A stretch of 64,000 nucleotides of DNA, taken from the NCBI RefSeq assembly GCF_017309185.1, contig NZ_JAEKJZ010000005.1:62001-126000 (forward strand). The letters are read 5' to 3'. The notes under the pieces were generated by a model that saw only the letters and a program-made list of their open reading frames with translations, ran no database searches and was not told the DNA's origin. Source of the DNA: Roseibium aggregatum. GTDB lineage: Bacteria; Pseudomonadota; Alphaproteobacteria; Rhizobiales; Stappiaceae. Positions 55,188 to 64,000 of the stretch are shown piece by piece (position 1 is the first letter of the stretch; every line of letters begins with the position of its first letter). The translations under genes and the position numbers were made by a program.

Positions 55188-56024
55188 ATGCCCAAAATAC
55201 TGCAACAGAGCCTCTTTGAACGACTGGCGGACAGGACCGGCAGGGTTCTGGAGTTTCTTTGGTCCGGCTGGGCGGGACTTGCCGCGCTATGCCTCCTGGC
55301 GGCCGTCTGGCAGGCGGGTCACGAGGCCTATGGCCCGTTCATCCTGACGTCTCCGGTTGAGACGCTGCGGGCGGCCGGCGCCCTGGCGGCTGATCCGGAT
55401 GCCTGGACGGTCGGCCTGAAAACGCTCCAGCGCGCCGTCACGGGTTTCGCCCTGGTTGCGGTCGTGGGTGGCGCGCTGGGCATTGTTGCCGGGTACTCGC
55501 CGGCCACAATGCGGCTGGCCTCGCCTCTGGTAACCGTGATCCTGGGCGTCCCGCCGATCGCCTGGATCGTGCTGGCCATGATCTGGTTCGGCGGATCGGA
55601 CGCAACCGTGCGCACCGTCATTCTGGTTGCCGCATTGCCGGTCGTGTTCCTGGGAGCGGCTCGCGGGATCGTGACACGCGACCGGGGGCTCGACCGGATG
55701 GCCCGGGCATTCGGAGCGGGCCCGGTAAGACGTTTCGTCTCTGTAGGGCTGCGACAGACGACAACCACGCTGTTCCCGGCGCTCGCTCTGGCACTCGGAA
55801 CCTCCTTCAAGGTTGCTGTCATGGCCGAACTCCTGGCGAATGCCGGCGGCATCGGCGGCGCACTGGCCGACGCACGGATAAACCTCGACATCGCGAACGC
55901 GCTTGCCTGGGTGGTGATATCCGTCGGACTGCTGATCGTCGTCGAATACACGCTCATCTACCCGGTCAAGGGGGAGTTGGACCGATGGCGTCGGGCCGCA
56001 CAGCCATGGGGGATAAAACGGTGA
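55188..56024 (+). CDS. ABC transporter permease (TauC/SsuC-like)
   Basis: 278 residues with six transmembrane helices and the BPD-type EAA loop, seen as MARAFGAGPVRRFVSVGLRQTTTTLFPAL. GGALGIVAGYSPATMRLASPLVTVILGVPPIAWIVLAMIWFG is typical of nitrate/sulfonate permeases. It pairs with the binding protein upstream and the ATPase, which overlaps its 3' end. The start ATG 55188 lies 48 bases after the binding-protein stop. Same strand and likely same transcript. Confidence 0.85.
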   Translation: MPKILQQSLFERLADRTGRVLEFLWSGWAGLAALCLLAAVWQAGHEAYGPFILTSPVETLRAAGALAADPDAWTVGLKTLQRAVTGFALVAVVGGALGIVAGYSPATMRLASPLVTVILGVPPIAWIVLAMIWFGGSDATVRTVILVAALPVVFLGAARGIVTRDRGLDRMARAFGAGPVRRFVSVGLRQTTTTLFPALALALGTSFKVAVMAELLANAGGIGGALADARINLDIANALAWVVISVGLLIVVEYTLIYPVKGELDRWRRAAQPWGIKR

Positions 56025-56770
56025 TTGCCCTGAACCTCAAGGGCGTCGGGCATGCCTATCTCGGGCGGACCGTGCTTGACGGTATCGATCTCGCAATCGC
56101 GGAAGGAGAGATCGTTGCCCTGGTCGGACCGTCCGGATGCGGAAAGTCCACCTTGGCGCATATCGCGGCGGATCTGATCGAGGCGCGCGCGGGCCGGATC
56201 GACCGCGGCTACCGCCGTCACGCAATGATCTTCCAGGAGCCGTCCCTGCTGCCTTGGGCAACCGCGGAAGGCAACGTCGCGTTTTCACTCAAGCTGGCCG
56301 GAGTTCCGCGCCGCGAGAGAGCTGGCCGGATAGTCGAAACCGCGGAGCGCGTTTCGCTTCTGCCGGAGGATCTGAAGAAATTTCCCGTCGAACTCTCCGG
56401 TGGCATGAAACAAAGGGTGGCGATCGCCCGGGCCCTGGCGGTGCGTCCGGATTTCGTTTATTTCGACGAGCCGTTCACCGCGCTCGATGTCGCTCTGCGC
56501 CGCCGGATGCAGGATCTCGTCAAGGAGACCTGCGCGGGCGGACAGCTTTCCGGATTGTTCATCACCCACGATCTTCAGGAGGCCGCGCGGCTGGCGGACA
56601 GGATCGCGGTCCTCGACAGTCACGGAAAAGGCGTGCTTGGCGTCCGGATCGTTCCTTCCGCAAGGCCTGGCTGGGATGACACGGCGGTCTTCGATTGGGT
56701 TCAATCGGCGCTGAAGCACGACCCGTTGTTTCGTCATATCCACGATGTCGATGAAAGGCAGATCGCATGA
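56009..56770 (+). CDS. ABC transporter ATPase (TauB/SsuB-like)
   Basis: 253 residues. Walker A ALVGPSGCGKSTL, Q-loop MIFQEPSLLPW, signature VELSGGMKQRVAIARALA, Walker B FVYFDEPF, H-loop LFITHDLQEA. It energises import with the two preceding products. ATG 56009 is inside the permease end; ATG 55985 is the alternative and adds eight residues. The stop overlaps the nnrS copy by 4 bases (ATGA), which links the transporter firmly to NnrS. Confidence 0.87.
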   Translation, partial: GDKTVIALNLKGVGHAYLGRTVLDGIDLAIAEGEIVALVGPSGCGKSTLAHIAADLIEARAGRIDRGYRRHAMIFQEPSLLPWATAEGNVAFSLKLAGVPRRERAGRIVETAERVSLLPEDLKKFPVELSGGMKQRVAIARALAVRPDFVYFDEPFTALDVALRRRMQDLVKETCAGGQLSGLFITHDLQEAARLADRIAVLDSHGKGVLGVRIVPSARPGWDDTAVFDWVQSALKHDPLFRHIHDVDERQIA

Positions 56771-57984
56771 GCTGCGGACCGGTTTGCGAAACGACCCCGC
56801 ATCCGGCACCTGCGGGTCTCTGGAACATCCTCGGCGACGAAGGGTTCCGGCTGTTTTTCCCGCTTGGGGCTGCCTACGCGGCGCTCTGGCCGTTTCTCTG
56901 GGTGCTCGCCTTCGGCTTCGATCTTCCGCTCGCGCGCGAGGTGCCGCCGTCGCTCTGGCATGCCAATGAGATGCTTGTCGGCGCGTTCGGAGCCGCCCTG
57001 GCCGGATTTCTGACAACCGCCGCCCCGGAATGGACCGATACCGCACCGATCAAAGGCCGGAACCTGTGGCTGTTGGCCGCTCTCTGGGGCACCGGCCGTG
57101 CGGTCGGACTGTTCGGCTGGGACGGTCTCGGGGCGCTCGGCGCTCTGGCGGATCTTGCCTGGATGACAGCACTTCTCCTTTATCTGCTGCAACTTTCCTG
57201 GCAGCAGCGGACCGACAGGCTGCTTGCTTTCGCAGCCTGGCTCGCGATCCTGCTCGGTTGCGTCCTGGCGGCGCGCGCAGGATTCTGGGAAGGAAACACC
57301 GGCCTTGCCTCGCGGGCGCTAAATCTGGCCGGCCTGGCCTTTCTCGGCCTGTTGGGCCTAGCGCTGAGCCGGATCACGGTTCCCGTTACAAATCTGGTCC
57401 TTGATCCGAGTGAAAAGACCTCGCCGTTCCGGCCGCATCCCGGTCGTCTCAATCTCGCTCCGGGGCTGGTTCTAGTTGCCATGGTGGGCGAGATTGCCGG
57501 GCTCAGTCCCGCCGTGTCCGGCTTCCTGATGATCGCGGCGGGCGCCGCCTTCGTGGACCGGGTCGCCGAAGCGTTCATCGGCCGCGCGGCGTTCCGGTCG
57601 GAGATCCTGATGCTGGCCGGTTCGTCGGCTCTCGCCGGAGCCGGCCTGATGCTCGCCGGCGCGGCCAGACTCGGCGCGCCCTGGCCGGAAATCACCGGCC
57701 TTCACCTTGCGTTTCTCGGCGGACTTGGTCTTGGGGTCTACGCGGTGTTTTGCATCGCCGGAAAGCTGCACACGGGCCAGCCTCTCGGTCAGGCTTTTTC
57801 GGTGCGGATCGGCGCGCTGTGTGTGGGCCTGTCGGCATTCCTGCGCATCGCGCCGGATTTCGGGTTCGATCTCCCGGGACCTCATCTAGGCATGGCCGTT
57901 GTCTTTTGGTCTGCGGCGTTCCTGCTCTGGCTTCGAAACTTCTGGCCGATGTTAAGCCGCATCGACCGTGCCGGCGGCGACTGA
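56767..57984 (+). CDS. NnrS family membrane protein (second copy)
   Basis: 405 residues and 12 predicted transmembrane helices. Conserved PSLWHANEMLVGAFGAALAGFLTTAAPEWTD equals the His-Asn-Glu segment of NnrS (HAHEM in the copy at 46407). The C-terminus VFWSAAFLLWLRNFWPML keeps the family end. It lacks part of the GxHSGRPL motif (LAFLGGLGLGVYAVFCIAGKLHTGQPL instead), so it may bind metal differently. It is translationally coupled to the ABC ATPase and converges with mogA. Confidence 0.83.
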   Translation: MSCGPVCETTPHPAPAGLWNILGDEGFRLFFPLGAAYAALWPFLWVLAFGFDLPLAREVPPSLWHANEMLVGAFGAALAGFLTTAAPEWTDTAPIKGRNLWLLAALWGTGRAVGLFGWDGLGALGALADLAWMTALLLYLLQLSWQQRTDRLLAFAAWLAILLGCVLAARAGFWEGNTGLASRALNLAGLAFLGLLGLALSRITVPVTNLVLDPSEKTSPFRPHPGRLNLAPGLVLVAMVGEIAGLSPAVSGFLMIAAGAAFVDRVAEAFIGRAAFRSEILMLAGSSALAGAGLMLAGAARLGAPWPEITGLHLAFLGGLGLGVYAVFCIAGKLHTGQPLGQAFSVRIGALCVGLSAFLRIAPDFGFDLPGPHLGMAVVFWSAAFLLWLRNFWPMLSRIDRAGGD

Positions 57985-58014
57985 GGTCTTTTGCATCCTG
58001 TCCGTGGCCGCTCG

Positions 58015-58536
58015 TTACCGCCCAGGCCAATGGGCTTTGAGAACAGCCGGGTCCGTGTCGATATGTCCTGCACCGATCAGCTCAAGGCAATAGGGAACGG
58101 CGGCAAAGACGGCGTTCAGGCAGACGCCGATGCTGCCGGGCGATCCCGGCAGGTTGAGGATGAAGGTCGTGCCGCGCACACCGGCGGTCTGGCGCGACAG
58201 GATCGCGGTGGCGACGTGTTCCAGGCTGGCGCGGCGCATCAGTTCGCCGAAGCCGGGGAGCTCTTTCGTCAGGACAGCCTGGGTCGCCTCGGGTGTCAGG
58301 TCGCGCGGCGCGGGGCCGGTGCCGCCGGTCGTCAGAACCATGTCGCAGGACTTTGAATCGCATAGCTCGACGAGCGTGTCGCGCGTCGTTTCGAAGCCGT
58401 CGGCGATGATGATACGGTCGATCTGCATCGGTGTCGCAACGGTCCGCCGCAGCCACTCTTCCACCGCCGGCCCGCCCCGGTCCTCGTACTCGCCCCGGGA
58501 AGCCCGGTCGGAGATCGTCAATATGGCGATACGCAT
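58015..58536 (-). CDS. Molybdopterin adenylyltransferase MogA/MoaB-type
   Basis: 173 residues of the MoCF_biosynth fold. It activates molybdopterin with ATP ahead of molybdate insertion. Seen are ILTISDRASRGEYEDRGGPAVEEWL, MVLTTGGTGPAPRDLTPEATQAVL (the GGTG phosphate loop with catalytic Asp) and LNLPGSPGSIGVCLNAVFAAVPYCLELIGAG. The annotation between MogA and MoaB cannot be settled by sequence alone. It is the third gene of the DUF2478-moaA-mogA unit, which serves the Mo-bis-MGD enzyme NapA next door. Confidence 0.85.
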   Translation of the reverse strand: MRIAILTISDRASRGEYEDRGGPAVEEWLRRTVATPMQIDRIIIADGFETTRDTLVELCDSKSCDMVLTTGGTGPAPRDLTPEATQAVLTKELPGFGELMRRASLEHVATAILSRQTAGVRGTTFILNLPGSPGSIGVCLNAVFAAVPYCLELIGAGHIDTDPAVLKAHWPGR

Positions 58537-58541
58537 TCCGG

Positions 58542-59558
58542 TTATCCTCCGAGGGTCGACATGGCCCGCGACAGTCCGCTTACGGTATCCTCACCGATGT
58601 GGAAGGCATGCCCCCGGGGCTTGGCGTAAACCGCTTCGCGGATCAGCTGGGCGACCCTTTCATTGCCGTCGGACTGCCGCAAAGCCTCTCGCAGCGGCCG
58701 GCCACCTTCATGGCCCAGACACGTGTAGAGTTCTCCGGTGCAGCTGAGGCGGATCCGATTGCAGTCTGAACAGAAATCGCACGACATCGGCGTGATGAAA
58801 CCGAGCCTTCCGCCGGTTTCATGCAACCGGAAATACTTGGCGGGACCACCGGTCGTGTGCCGCACAGGTGTCAGGGTCCAGCGATCTTCCAGCCGCTGGC
58901 GAAGGTCTGAGAGCGGAAGGAAACTGCGGCTGCGGCAGGACGGCGTACCTCCGAGCGGCATTTCCTCGATCAGTGTCAGGTCCATGCCACGCTGGTGGGC
59001 AAAGCGGATTAGGTCGTCCAGTTCTTCCTCGAACGCCCCTTTCTGGGCGACCGCATTGAGCTTGACGCCGAGACCGGCGTTCTGCGCCGCGTCCAGGCCG
59101 GCTAGGACGCGGTCGATGTTTCCCCAGCGCGTGATTGCCCGGTATCTGTCGGCATCGAGCGTATCCAGCGAGACATTCACACGCCGCACCCCGCAGTCGG
59201 CGAGTTTCGCGGCATGGCTGGAAAGAAGCGATCCGTTCGTCGTCAGCGTCACTTCGTCCAGGTCGCCGTTATCGAGGTGCCGCGAGAGGTTCTCGAACAG
59301 GCTCATGACGTTCTTGCGAACCAGAGGCTCACCACCGGTGAGCCGGATCTTGCGGACACCGTGATCCATGAAAATGGTCGAGAGCCGGTAAAGTTCTTCC
59401 AGCGACAGGAGATCCTTGCGCGGCAGGAACGTCATGTTCTCCGACATGCAATAGCTGCAGCGCAGGTCGCACCGGTCCGTCACCGAGAGGCGGAGATAGG
59501 TCGCGGTCCGTCCGAACCGGTCTCCAAGCGTGCAATCGGGAAGTGTCGGATCATGCAT
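58542..59558 (-). CDS. moaA: GTP 3',8-cyclase MoaA
   Basis: 338 residues. The radical SAM cluster CDLRCSYC lies near 27-34, and the C-terminal [4Fe-4S] cysteines are in CDFCSDCNRIRLSCTGELYTC. The KIRLTGGEPLVRKNVM and RVNVSLDTLDADRYRAITRWG stretches are standard. It converts GTP to the cyclic precursor of molybdopterin. ATG 59558 overlaps the DUF2478 stop by 8 bases; a TTG three codons upstream is in frame. The GG at the C-terminus is the conserved MoaA tail. Confidence 0.93.
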   Translation of the reverse strand: MHDPTLPDCTLGDRFGRTATYLRLSVTDRCDLRCSYCMSENMTFLPRKDLLSLEELYRLSTIFMDHGVRKIRLTGGEPLVRKNVMSLFENLSRHLDNGDLDEVTLTTNGSLLSSHAAKLADCGVRRVNVSLDTLDADRYRAITRWGNIDRVLAGLDAAQNAGLGVKLNAVAQKGAFEEELDDLIRFAHQRGMDLTLIEEMPLGGTPSCRSRSFLPLSDLRQRLEDRWTLTPVRHTTGGPAKYFRLHETGGRLGFITPMSCDFCSDCNRIRLSCTGELYTCLGHEGGRPLREALRQSDGNERVAQLIREAVYAKPRGHAFHIGEDTVSGLSRAMSTLGG

Positions 59559-60096
59559 TGGCGGCAATCCGCTGCGCAGGGCTGGTGACCTTGAGGCACC
59601 AGTCCAGGACCGGATCGAGCATGGGCGGCAATTCCTCGGAGAGATCTCCGGTGAAGAGGCGCCAGGCGTCCAGATATGGCGGGCGCACGGCCGTAAGGAC
59701 CGGGATGGACAGCTCGACCGCCCGTCCGATGAGCTGACGGAACCCTTCTCCTTCCTGCTCGCCTTTGCCGAACCGGTTGAGGAAAAGAAGGTCTGGGCCG
59801 TCTTCCAGCTCCGACAGGAGGCACGCCGTGATTTCGGCGAGACCGCGAGGATCCAGCCGACACCCCTGCGAACCGCTGCCCAGAGGCTGTGAGATTTCGA
59901 TCGTCTCTCCGGTCGAAATCAGCTCCAGCCCCATGTCCGCACAGCAGGTATCGCCATGGGCGGCACGGCGCTGCAGAACGCCCGCGACGCGCACGCCCTG
60001 TTGTTTCAGCCGGGCGGCGGCTGTCTCCAGCAGACAGTCGACCGCTTCGCCCTGGTCCGCCCTGATGGCGCCGCAAAGCGCGATGTGTTCGGTCAT
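59551..60096 (-). CDS. DUF2478 family protein
   Basis: 181 residues of the DUF2478 group. It opens ALCGAIRADQGEAVDCLLETAA, has CRLDPRGLAEITACLLSEL and DLLFLNRFGKGEQEGEGFRQLIGRAVELSIPVLTAV, matching NTPase-like folds. The family is linked to molybdenum-enzyme and nitrate-reductase loci, and its biochemical role is unknown. ATG 60096 was chosen; the open frame reaches 60204 but its extra N-terminus is not conserved-looking. It leads the moaA-mogA unit and faces napF across the FNR-type box at 60191. Confidence 0.78.
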   Translation of the reverse strand: MTEHIALCGAIRADQGEAVDCLLETAAARLKQQGVRVAGVLQRRAAHGDTCCADMGLELISTGETIEISQPLGSGSQGCRLDPRGLAEITACLLSELEDGPDLLFLNRFGKGEQEGEGFRQLIGRAVELSIPVLTAVRPPYLDAWRLFTGDLSEELPPMLDPVLDWCLKVTSPAQRIAANA

Positions 60097-60190
60097 TCTA
60101 TTGGTCCGGTCAGATGATTGGACGGAAGAACAGTGCGTCATGCACTGCGTGGCTCCTGGCCATTTCCCTTTCATTTTTTGCGCAACCGCC

Positions 60191-60204
60191 ATGACTTTGG
60201 TCAA
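60191..60204. promoter_or_regulatory. FNR/NNR-type box between molybdopterin unit and napF
   Basis: ATGACTTTGGTCAA (minus strand TTGACCAAAGTCAT): one perfect half-site, the other with a terminal T instead of A. Class II starts near 60239 (napF, 19-base leader) and 60156 (DUF2478) fit. Confidence 0.72.
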
Positions 60205-60257
60205 GAAGGCCGCTTTCAGCGAGTGCTACTTCGCTTGTCAGGAGAAGGGGGCGGAGA

Positions 60258-60749
60258 ATGCCGGCGCTGAGCAAAAGGGCCTTTTTACGAGGCCGTTTCA
60301 AAGAGGAAAATATCATCCGGCCTCCGGGTACGGACGAGCACGTCGCCGACCTGTGCAATCGGTGCGGCGACTGCGCGAAGGCATGTCCCCGGCACATCAT
60401 TTCGTTCGACCGGGAGGGGCTGCCGACAGTCGACCTGAGCGCGGAGGCATGCCTTTTTTGCAGTGCCTGCGCCGACGCCTGCGAGCCGGCAGCGATCCGG
60501 CCCGCGACCGCCTGGAACGTGCGCGCGCAAATGTTGCCGAACTGCCTTTCCTATAACGGCATCGCCTGCCGCGCGTGTGAAGATCATTGCGAAGAACGGG
60601 CCATCCGGTTTCGGCTCATGACCGGAAGCCGGTCGGTCCCCGTCGTCGATACGGAAACGTGTACCGGGTGTGGCGAATGCGCCGGCGCCTGTCCGACTGC
60701 TTCCATCAGCTTCTACGAATACAAAGCCCATGGGGACACTCAATGCTGA
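60258..60749 (+). CDS. napF: NapF, ferredoxin-type protein
   Basis: 163 residues. Three CxxCxxCxxxC[PE] clusters (CNRCGDCAKACP, CLFCSACADACE, CTGCGECAGACP) plus a further CRACEDHCEE, for four [4Fe-4S] sites in the cytoplasm. NapF interacts with NapA and helps assemble or reduce its iron-sulfur/Mo centre before Tat export. ATG follows GGCGGAGA. It opens napFDAG and shares its promoter region with the molybdopterin unit. It overlaps napD by 7 bases. Confidence 0.88.
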   Translation: MPALSKRAFLRGRFKEENIIRPPGTDEHVADLCNRCGDCAKACPRHIISFDREGLPTVDLSAEACLFCSACADACEPAAIRPATAWNVRAQMLPNCLSYNGIACRACEDHCEERAIRFRLMTGSRSVPVVDTETCTGCGECAGACPTASISFYEYKAHGDTQC

Positions 60750-61006
60750 ATATCTGCGGCTGCCTCGTCCATGTGAAACCGGGAATGAGCCAGGACGTCA
60801 TTCCGGCGATTGCCGGCATGGCCGGATGCGAAGTGCATGCTCACGAGAACGGACGGCTCGTCGTCACCGTTGAGGACACGGATGGCAAACGGGCGTCGGA
60901 CCAGATCATGGACATGCATCAGATCCCCGGGGTCCTGACGATCACGCTGACTTACCATCATTTCGAACCGCATGGCCCGTCCGCGGCCGAAGCGCCTGCG
61001 CTCTGA
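60743..61006 (+). CDS. napD: NapD, chaperone binding the NapA Tat signal
   Basis: 87 residues. Small ferredoxin-like fold: [14 protein letters not shown] at the N-terminus, [19 protein letters not shown] and [20 protein letters not shown]. NapD binds the NapA twin-arginine leader and holds it until the cofactor is inserted. It overlaps napF by 7 bases and stops 10 bases before napA. Length and composition match the family. Confidence 0.88.
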   Translation: MLNICGCLVHVKPGMSQDVIPAIAGMAGCEVHAHENGRLVVTVEDTDGKRASDQIMDMHQIPGVLTITLTYHHFEPHGPSAAEAPAL

Positions 61007-61016
61007 GGAGGCAAAG

Positions 61017-63518
61017 ATGACACTTGATACTTCCCGTCGTTCCTTTCTGAAGGCGTCTGCCGCCGCGGCGACAGCTTCCGCCGCCGGCATCGCACTGCCG
61101 GAAACGGCAGCGGCGCAGGCCGGTACGCCCGATATCCGCTGGGACAAGGCGGCTTGCCGTTTTTGCGGTACCGGCTGTTCTGTGCTTGTCGGCACCAAGG
61201 ACGGCCGCGTCGTCGCCACGCAAGGCGATCCCATGGCGCCGGTCAACCGGGGCCTCAACTGCATCAAGGGGTATTTCCTCTCCAAGATCATGTACGGCGA
61301 GGACCGCCTCAGGACACCGCTTCTGCGCAAAACCAACGGCGTCTACGACAAGAACGGCGAATTCACGCCCGTTTCCTGGGACGAAGCCTTCGACATCATG
61401 GCCGAGAAGTGGAAGAAGGCGCTGAAGGAAAAAGGTCCTGAAGGCATCGGCATGTTCGGCTCCGGCCAGTGGACGGTCTGGGAAGGTTATGCCGCTTCCA
61501 AGCTGATGAAGGGTGGCTTCCGCTCCAACAACATCGACCCGAATGCGCGCCACTGCATGGCGTCCGCCGTTGCCGGGTTCATCCGGAGCTTCGGCATTGA
61601 TGAGCCGATGGGCTGCTACGACGATCTGGAGCATGCCGACACGTTCGTCCTGTGGGGCTCCAACATGGCGGAGATGCACCCGATCCTCTGGTCCCGTCTG
61701 ACCGACACGCGTCTGACGAAGCCGGGTGCGGAGGTGCATGTCCTGTCCACGTTCGAGCATCGTTCCTTCGAACTTGCCGACAACGGCATGATTTTCGTGC
61801 CGCAGACCGATCTGGCGATTCTCAACTATATCGCCAACTACATCATTCAAAACGATGCGGTGAACTGGGACTTCGTGAACAACCATGTGAATTTCACGAA
61901 AACCAACACGGATATCGGTTACGGCCTGCGTCCTCAGCACCCGCTGGAGCAGGCAGCATCCAACCCTGCGCATGACGGCAAGCACGGCAAGATGGAAGGC
62001 ATCTCCTTTGACGAGTACAAGGAGTATGTTTCCGAATATACGCTGGAGAAAGTGTCCGAACTGTCCGGTGTGCCGGCCGCCCAGCTTGAGCGTCTGGCGG
62101 CCCAGTATGCCGATCCCAACCGCAAGGTGATGTCGCTGTGGACCATGGGCTTCAATCAGCACACCCGCGGCTCCTGGGTCAACTCGCTGATGTACAATGT
62201 GCATTTGCTGGTCGGCAAGATTTCGGAACCCGGCAACTCGCCGTTCTCGCTTACGGGACAGCCTTCGGCTTGCGGCACCGCTCGCGAGGTCGGCACCTTC
62301 GCCCACCGCCTGCCGGCGGATCTGGTTGTGGCCAATGAAGCGCACCGGACCTACTCGGAAGAAAAGTGGAAACTGCCGAAGGGGCTGTTGAACGGCAAGG
62401 TCGGCGCCCATGCCGTGCTGCAGCACCGCAAGCTCAAGGATGGCGACATCAACGCCTATTGGGTCCAGTGCACCAACAACATGCAGGCCGCGCCGAACAT
62501 GAACGAGGAAGGCTATCCGGGATACCGCAATCCGGACAACTTCATCGTTGTTTCCGATCCCTACCCGACGGTGACAGCCGTGGCGGCCGATCTGATCCTG
62601 CCGACGGCGATGTGGGTGGAAAAGGAAGGTGCCTATGGCAACGCCGAGCGCCGCACCCAGTTCTGGCGCCAACAGGTCAAGGCGCCGGGCGAAGCGCGGT
62701 CCGACGTCTGGCAGGTGATGGAGTTCTCCAAGCGCTTCACCACCGACGAAGTCTGGCCGGCGGAAATTCTGGAGGCCAACCCGGACTACAAGGGCAAGAC
62801 CCTTTACGAGGTTCTGTACGCCAACGGCCAGGTCGACAAATACCCGCTGTCGGAGACCGCGGAAGGCTTCGACAACGACGAAAGCGAGTATTTCGGTTTC
62901 TATGTCCAGAAGGGCCTGTTTGAGGAATACGCGTCCTTCGGCCGGGGCAAGGCGCACGACCTTGCCGATTTCGACACCTATCACAAGGCTCGCGGGCTTC
63001 GTTGGCCGGTGGTCGACGGCAAGGAGACCCTGTACCGCTTCCGCGAGGGCTACGATCCCTATGTGAAGGAAGGGGAAGGCGTCAGGTTCTACGGCAAGAA
63101 GGACGGCAGGGCCAGTATCATCTTCGCGCCTTACGAACCGGCGGCGGAAACGCCGGATGATGAATATGACCTGTGGCTGGTCACCGGACGCGTTCTGGAA
63201 CACTGGCACTCGGGCTCCATGACGCGCCGTGTGCCGGAACTGCACCGGTCCTTCCCGTCCGCGGTTGTCTTCATGCATCCCGACGATGCGAAGGATCGCG
63301 GATTGCGCCGGGGGCAGGAAATCAGCATTTCGACCCGCCGCGGGGATGTGTTGAGCCGTGTCGAAACACGTGGCCGCAACAAGGTGCCGAAAGGCGTCGT
63401 GTTCTTCCCGTGGTTCGACGAGAGCCAGCTGGTCAACAAGCTGACGCTCGACGCCACCTGTCCGATTTCCAAGGAAACCGACTTCAAGAAGTGCGCCTGC
63501 AAGGTCGCGCGCGCCTGA
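61017..63518 (+). CDS. napA: Periplasmic nitrate reductase catalytic subunit NapA
   Basis: 833 residues. Tat leader ([19 protein letters not shown]), then the [4Fe-4S] site [13 protein letters not shown] with a fourth cysteine in RGLNCIKGY. The molybdenum ligand is the cysteine in [12 protein letters not shown]. The enzyme reduces periplasmic nitrate to nitrite using Mo-bis-MGD. The C-terminal MopB domain ends [20 protein letters not shown] 61017 follows CTGAGGAGGCAAAG. It is third in the napFDAG order; napB and napC are not in the window. Confidence 0.96.
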   Translation: MTLDTSRRSFLKASAAAATASAAGIALPETAAAQAGTPDIRWDKAACRFCGTGCSVLVGTKDGRVVATQGDPMAPVNRGLNCIKGYFLSKIMYGEDRLRTPLLRKTNGVYDKNGEFTPVSWDEAFDIMAEKWKKALKEKGPEGIGMFGSGQWTVWEGYAASKLMKGGFRSNNIDPNARHCMASAVAGFIRSFGIDEPMGCYDDLEHADTFVLWGSNMAEMHPILWSRLTDTRLTKPGAEVHVLSTFEHRSFELADNGMIFVPQTDLAILNYIANYIIQNDAVNWDFVNNHVNFTKTNTDIGYGLRPQHPLEQAASNPAHDGKHGKMEGISFDEYKEYVSEYTLEKVSELSGVPAAQLERLAAQYADPNRKVMSLWTMGFNQHTRGSWVNSLMYNVHLLVGKISEPGNSPFSLTGQPSACGTAREVGTFAHRLPADLVVANEAHRTYSEEKWKLPKGLLNGKVGAHAVLQHRKLKDGDINAYWVQCTNNMQAAPNMNEEGYPGYRNPDNFIVVSDPYPTVTAVAADLILPTAMWVEKEGAYGNAERRTQFWRQQVKAPGEARSDVWQVMEFSKRFTTDEVWPAEILEANPDYKGKTLYEVLYANGQVDKYPLSETAEGFDNDESEYFGFYVQKGLFEEYASFGRGKAHDLADFDTYHKARGLRWPVVDGKETLYRFREGYDPYVKEGEGVRFYGKKDGRASIIFAPYEPAAETPDDEYDLWLVTGRVLEHWHSGSMTRRVPELHRSFPSAVVFMHPDDAKDRGLRRGQEISISTRRGDVLSRVETRGRNKVPKGVVFFPWFDESQLVNKLTLDATCPISKETDFKKCACKVARA

Positions 63519-63536
63519 TTGCCAAGGCAGAAATCC

Positions 63537-64000
63537 ATGCCCGCCAAGAACACCAACAAACCCGCCAACCCGGACCGCCGCCGTTTCATGACAGATACGG
63601 CGCGCGGTGCCGCGGGCTGCGCCCTTGCCGGCATGGGTCTGGCCTGGCTTGCGCGGGATGCGCGTGCGCTTCCCGCGACCGCGATCAGACCGCCTGGAGC
63701 GCTGGCGGAAGAGGACTTTCTCTCCGCCTGCATCCGTTGCGGACTCTGTGTCCGGGACTGCCCGTACGACACGCTCAAGCTGGCCGAACTGGGTGAGGAT
63801 GGCATGGCAACGGGCACGCCTTTTTTCACTGCCCGGGATGTGCCTTGCGAAATGTGCGACGACATTCCCTGCGTCGGGGCCTGCCCGACCGGTGCGCTCG
63901 ACAAGGACCTCGACCGGATCGATGACGCCGACATGGGCGTGGCTGTTCTGATCGATCTGGAGAACTGCCTGAATGCGCTGGGGCTGCGCTGCGATGTCTG
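63537..64000 (+). CDS. napG: NapG, ferredoxin-type protein (3' part outside window)
   Basis: 154 codons to the window edge. A Tat leader with RRRFMTDTARGAAGCALAG is followed by cysteine clusters CIRCGLCVRDCP and CEMCDDIPCVGACP, typical of NapG, which with NapH passes electrons from ubiquinol toward NapC/NapB. ATG 63537 lies 18 bases after napA. The remaining [4Fe-4S] sites and napH, napB, napC would be expected to the right. This is the F-D-A-G layout of enteric-type nap rather than the E-D-A-B-C layout common in alphaproteobacteria. Confidence 0.88.
   Translation, partial: MPAKNTNKPANPDRRRFMTDTARGAAGCALAGMGLAWLARDARALPATAIRPPGALAEEDFLSACIRCGLCVRDCPYDTLKLAELGEDGMATGTPFFTARDVPCEMCDDIPCVGACPTGALDKDLDRIDDADMGVAVLIDLENCLNALGLRCDV

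Noticed and set aside
60942..63278. 778-codon minus-strand open frame opposite napA
   Set aside because: The translated residues (many H, R, V, D) show no known domain; it is a compositional shadow of napA.

Overview
The window is about 62% GC and reads as an alphaproteobacterial chromosome. The marine Stappiaceae/Rhodobacteraceae group (Roseibium or Labrenzia-like) is my inference, from gene families and the VPLPA-type C-termini, not from a marker gene. Both ends cut through genes: a family 2 glycosyltransferase on the left and napG on the right.

Layout. 1-5.8 kb is a surface-glycan patch with four glycosyltransferases and two tandem sulfotransferases. 5.9-9.2 kb holds a DmdB-like acyl-CoA ligase, a MaoC-like hydratase and a nitronate-monooxygenase-like flavoprotein. 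9.3-11.8 kb holds TrmO, a helix-turn-helix/PBP-like regulator and an FkbM methyltransferase. 12-13.9 kb has two secreted proteins with VPLPA sorting-type tails. 14.5-18.9 kb is a TonB-dependent receptor, a methyltransferase, a DUF1971 protein and a cysteine-rich AraC regulator.

From 19 kb to the right end the window is essentially one denitrification region: cytochrome c, a Dnr/NnrR-type Crp-Fnr regulator, norCBQDEF (minus strand), nirSECF-DL-GHJN with a CbiX-like chelatase (plus), nosRZDFYLX (minus), nnrS and nnrU (divergent), ubiTUV with ubiDX (divergent), an ABC transporter joined to a second nnrS, molybdopterin genes (moaA, mogA/moaB, DUF2478) and napFDAG (plus, continuing off the end). 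Together these reduce nitrate to N2. They also include the heme d1 pathway, copper delivery for NosZ, Mo-cofactor synthesis and O2-independent ubiquinone synthesis.

Eight 14-bp palindromes of the FNR/NNR type (TTRAY-N4-RTCAA, one with a degenerate last base) lie in intergenic regions at 19810, 26830, 27082, 46199, 47732, 51434, 53645 and 60191. Most sit about 41 bp from a plausible transcription start, so the region looks like a single low-oxygen/NO regulon, probably run by the regulator at 20056. Two copies of an unnamed intergenic repeat with about 35-bp terminal inverted repeats lie between such boxes and the genes they probably control, in the same orientation relative to those genes. That pattern, the FNR-box ABC transporter-NnrS operon and the TonB receptor/AraC cluster are the least explained parts of the window.
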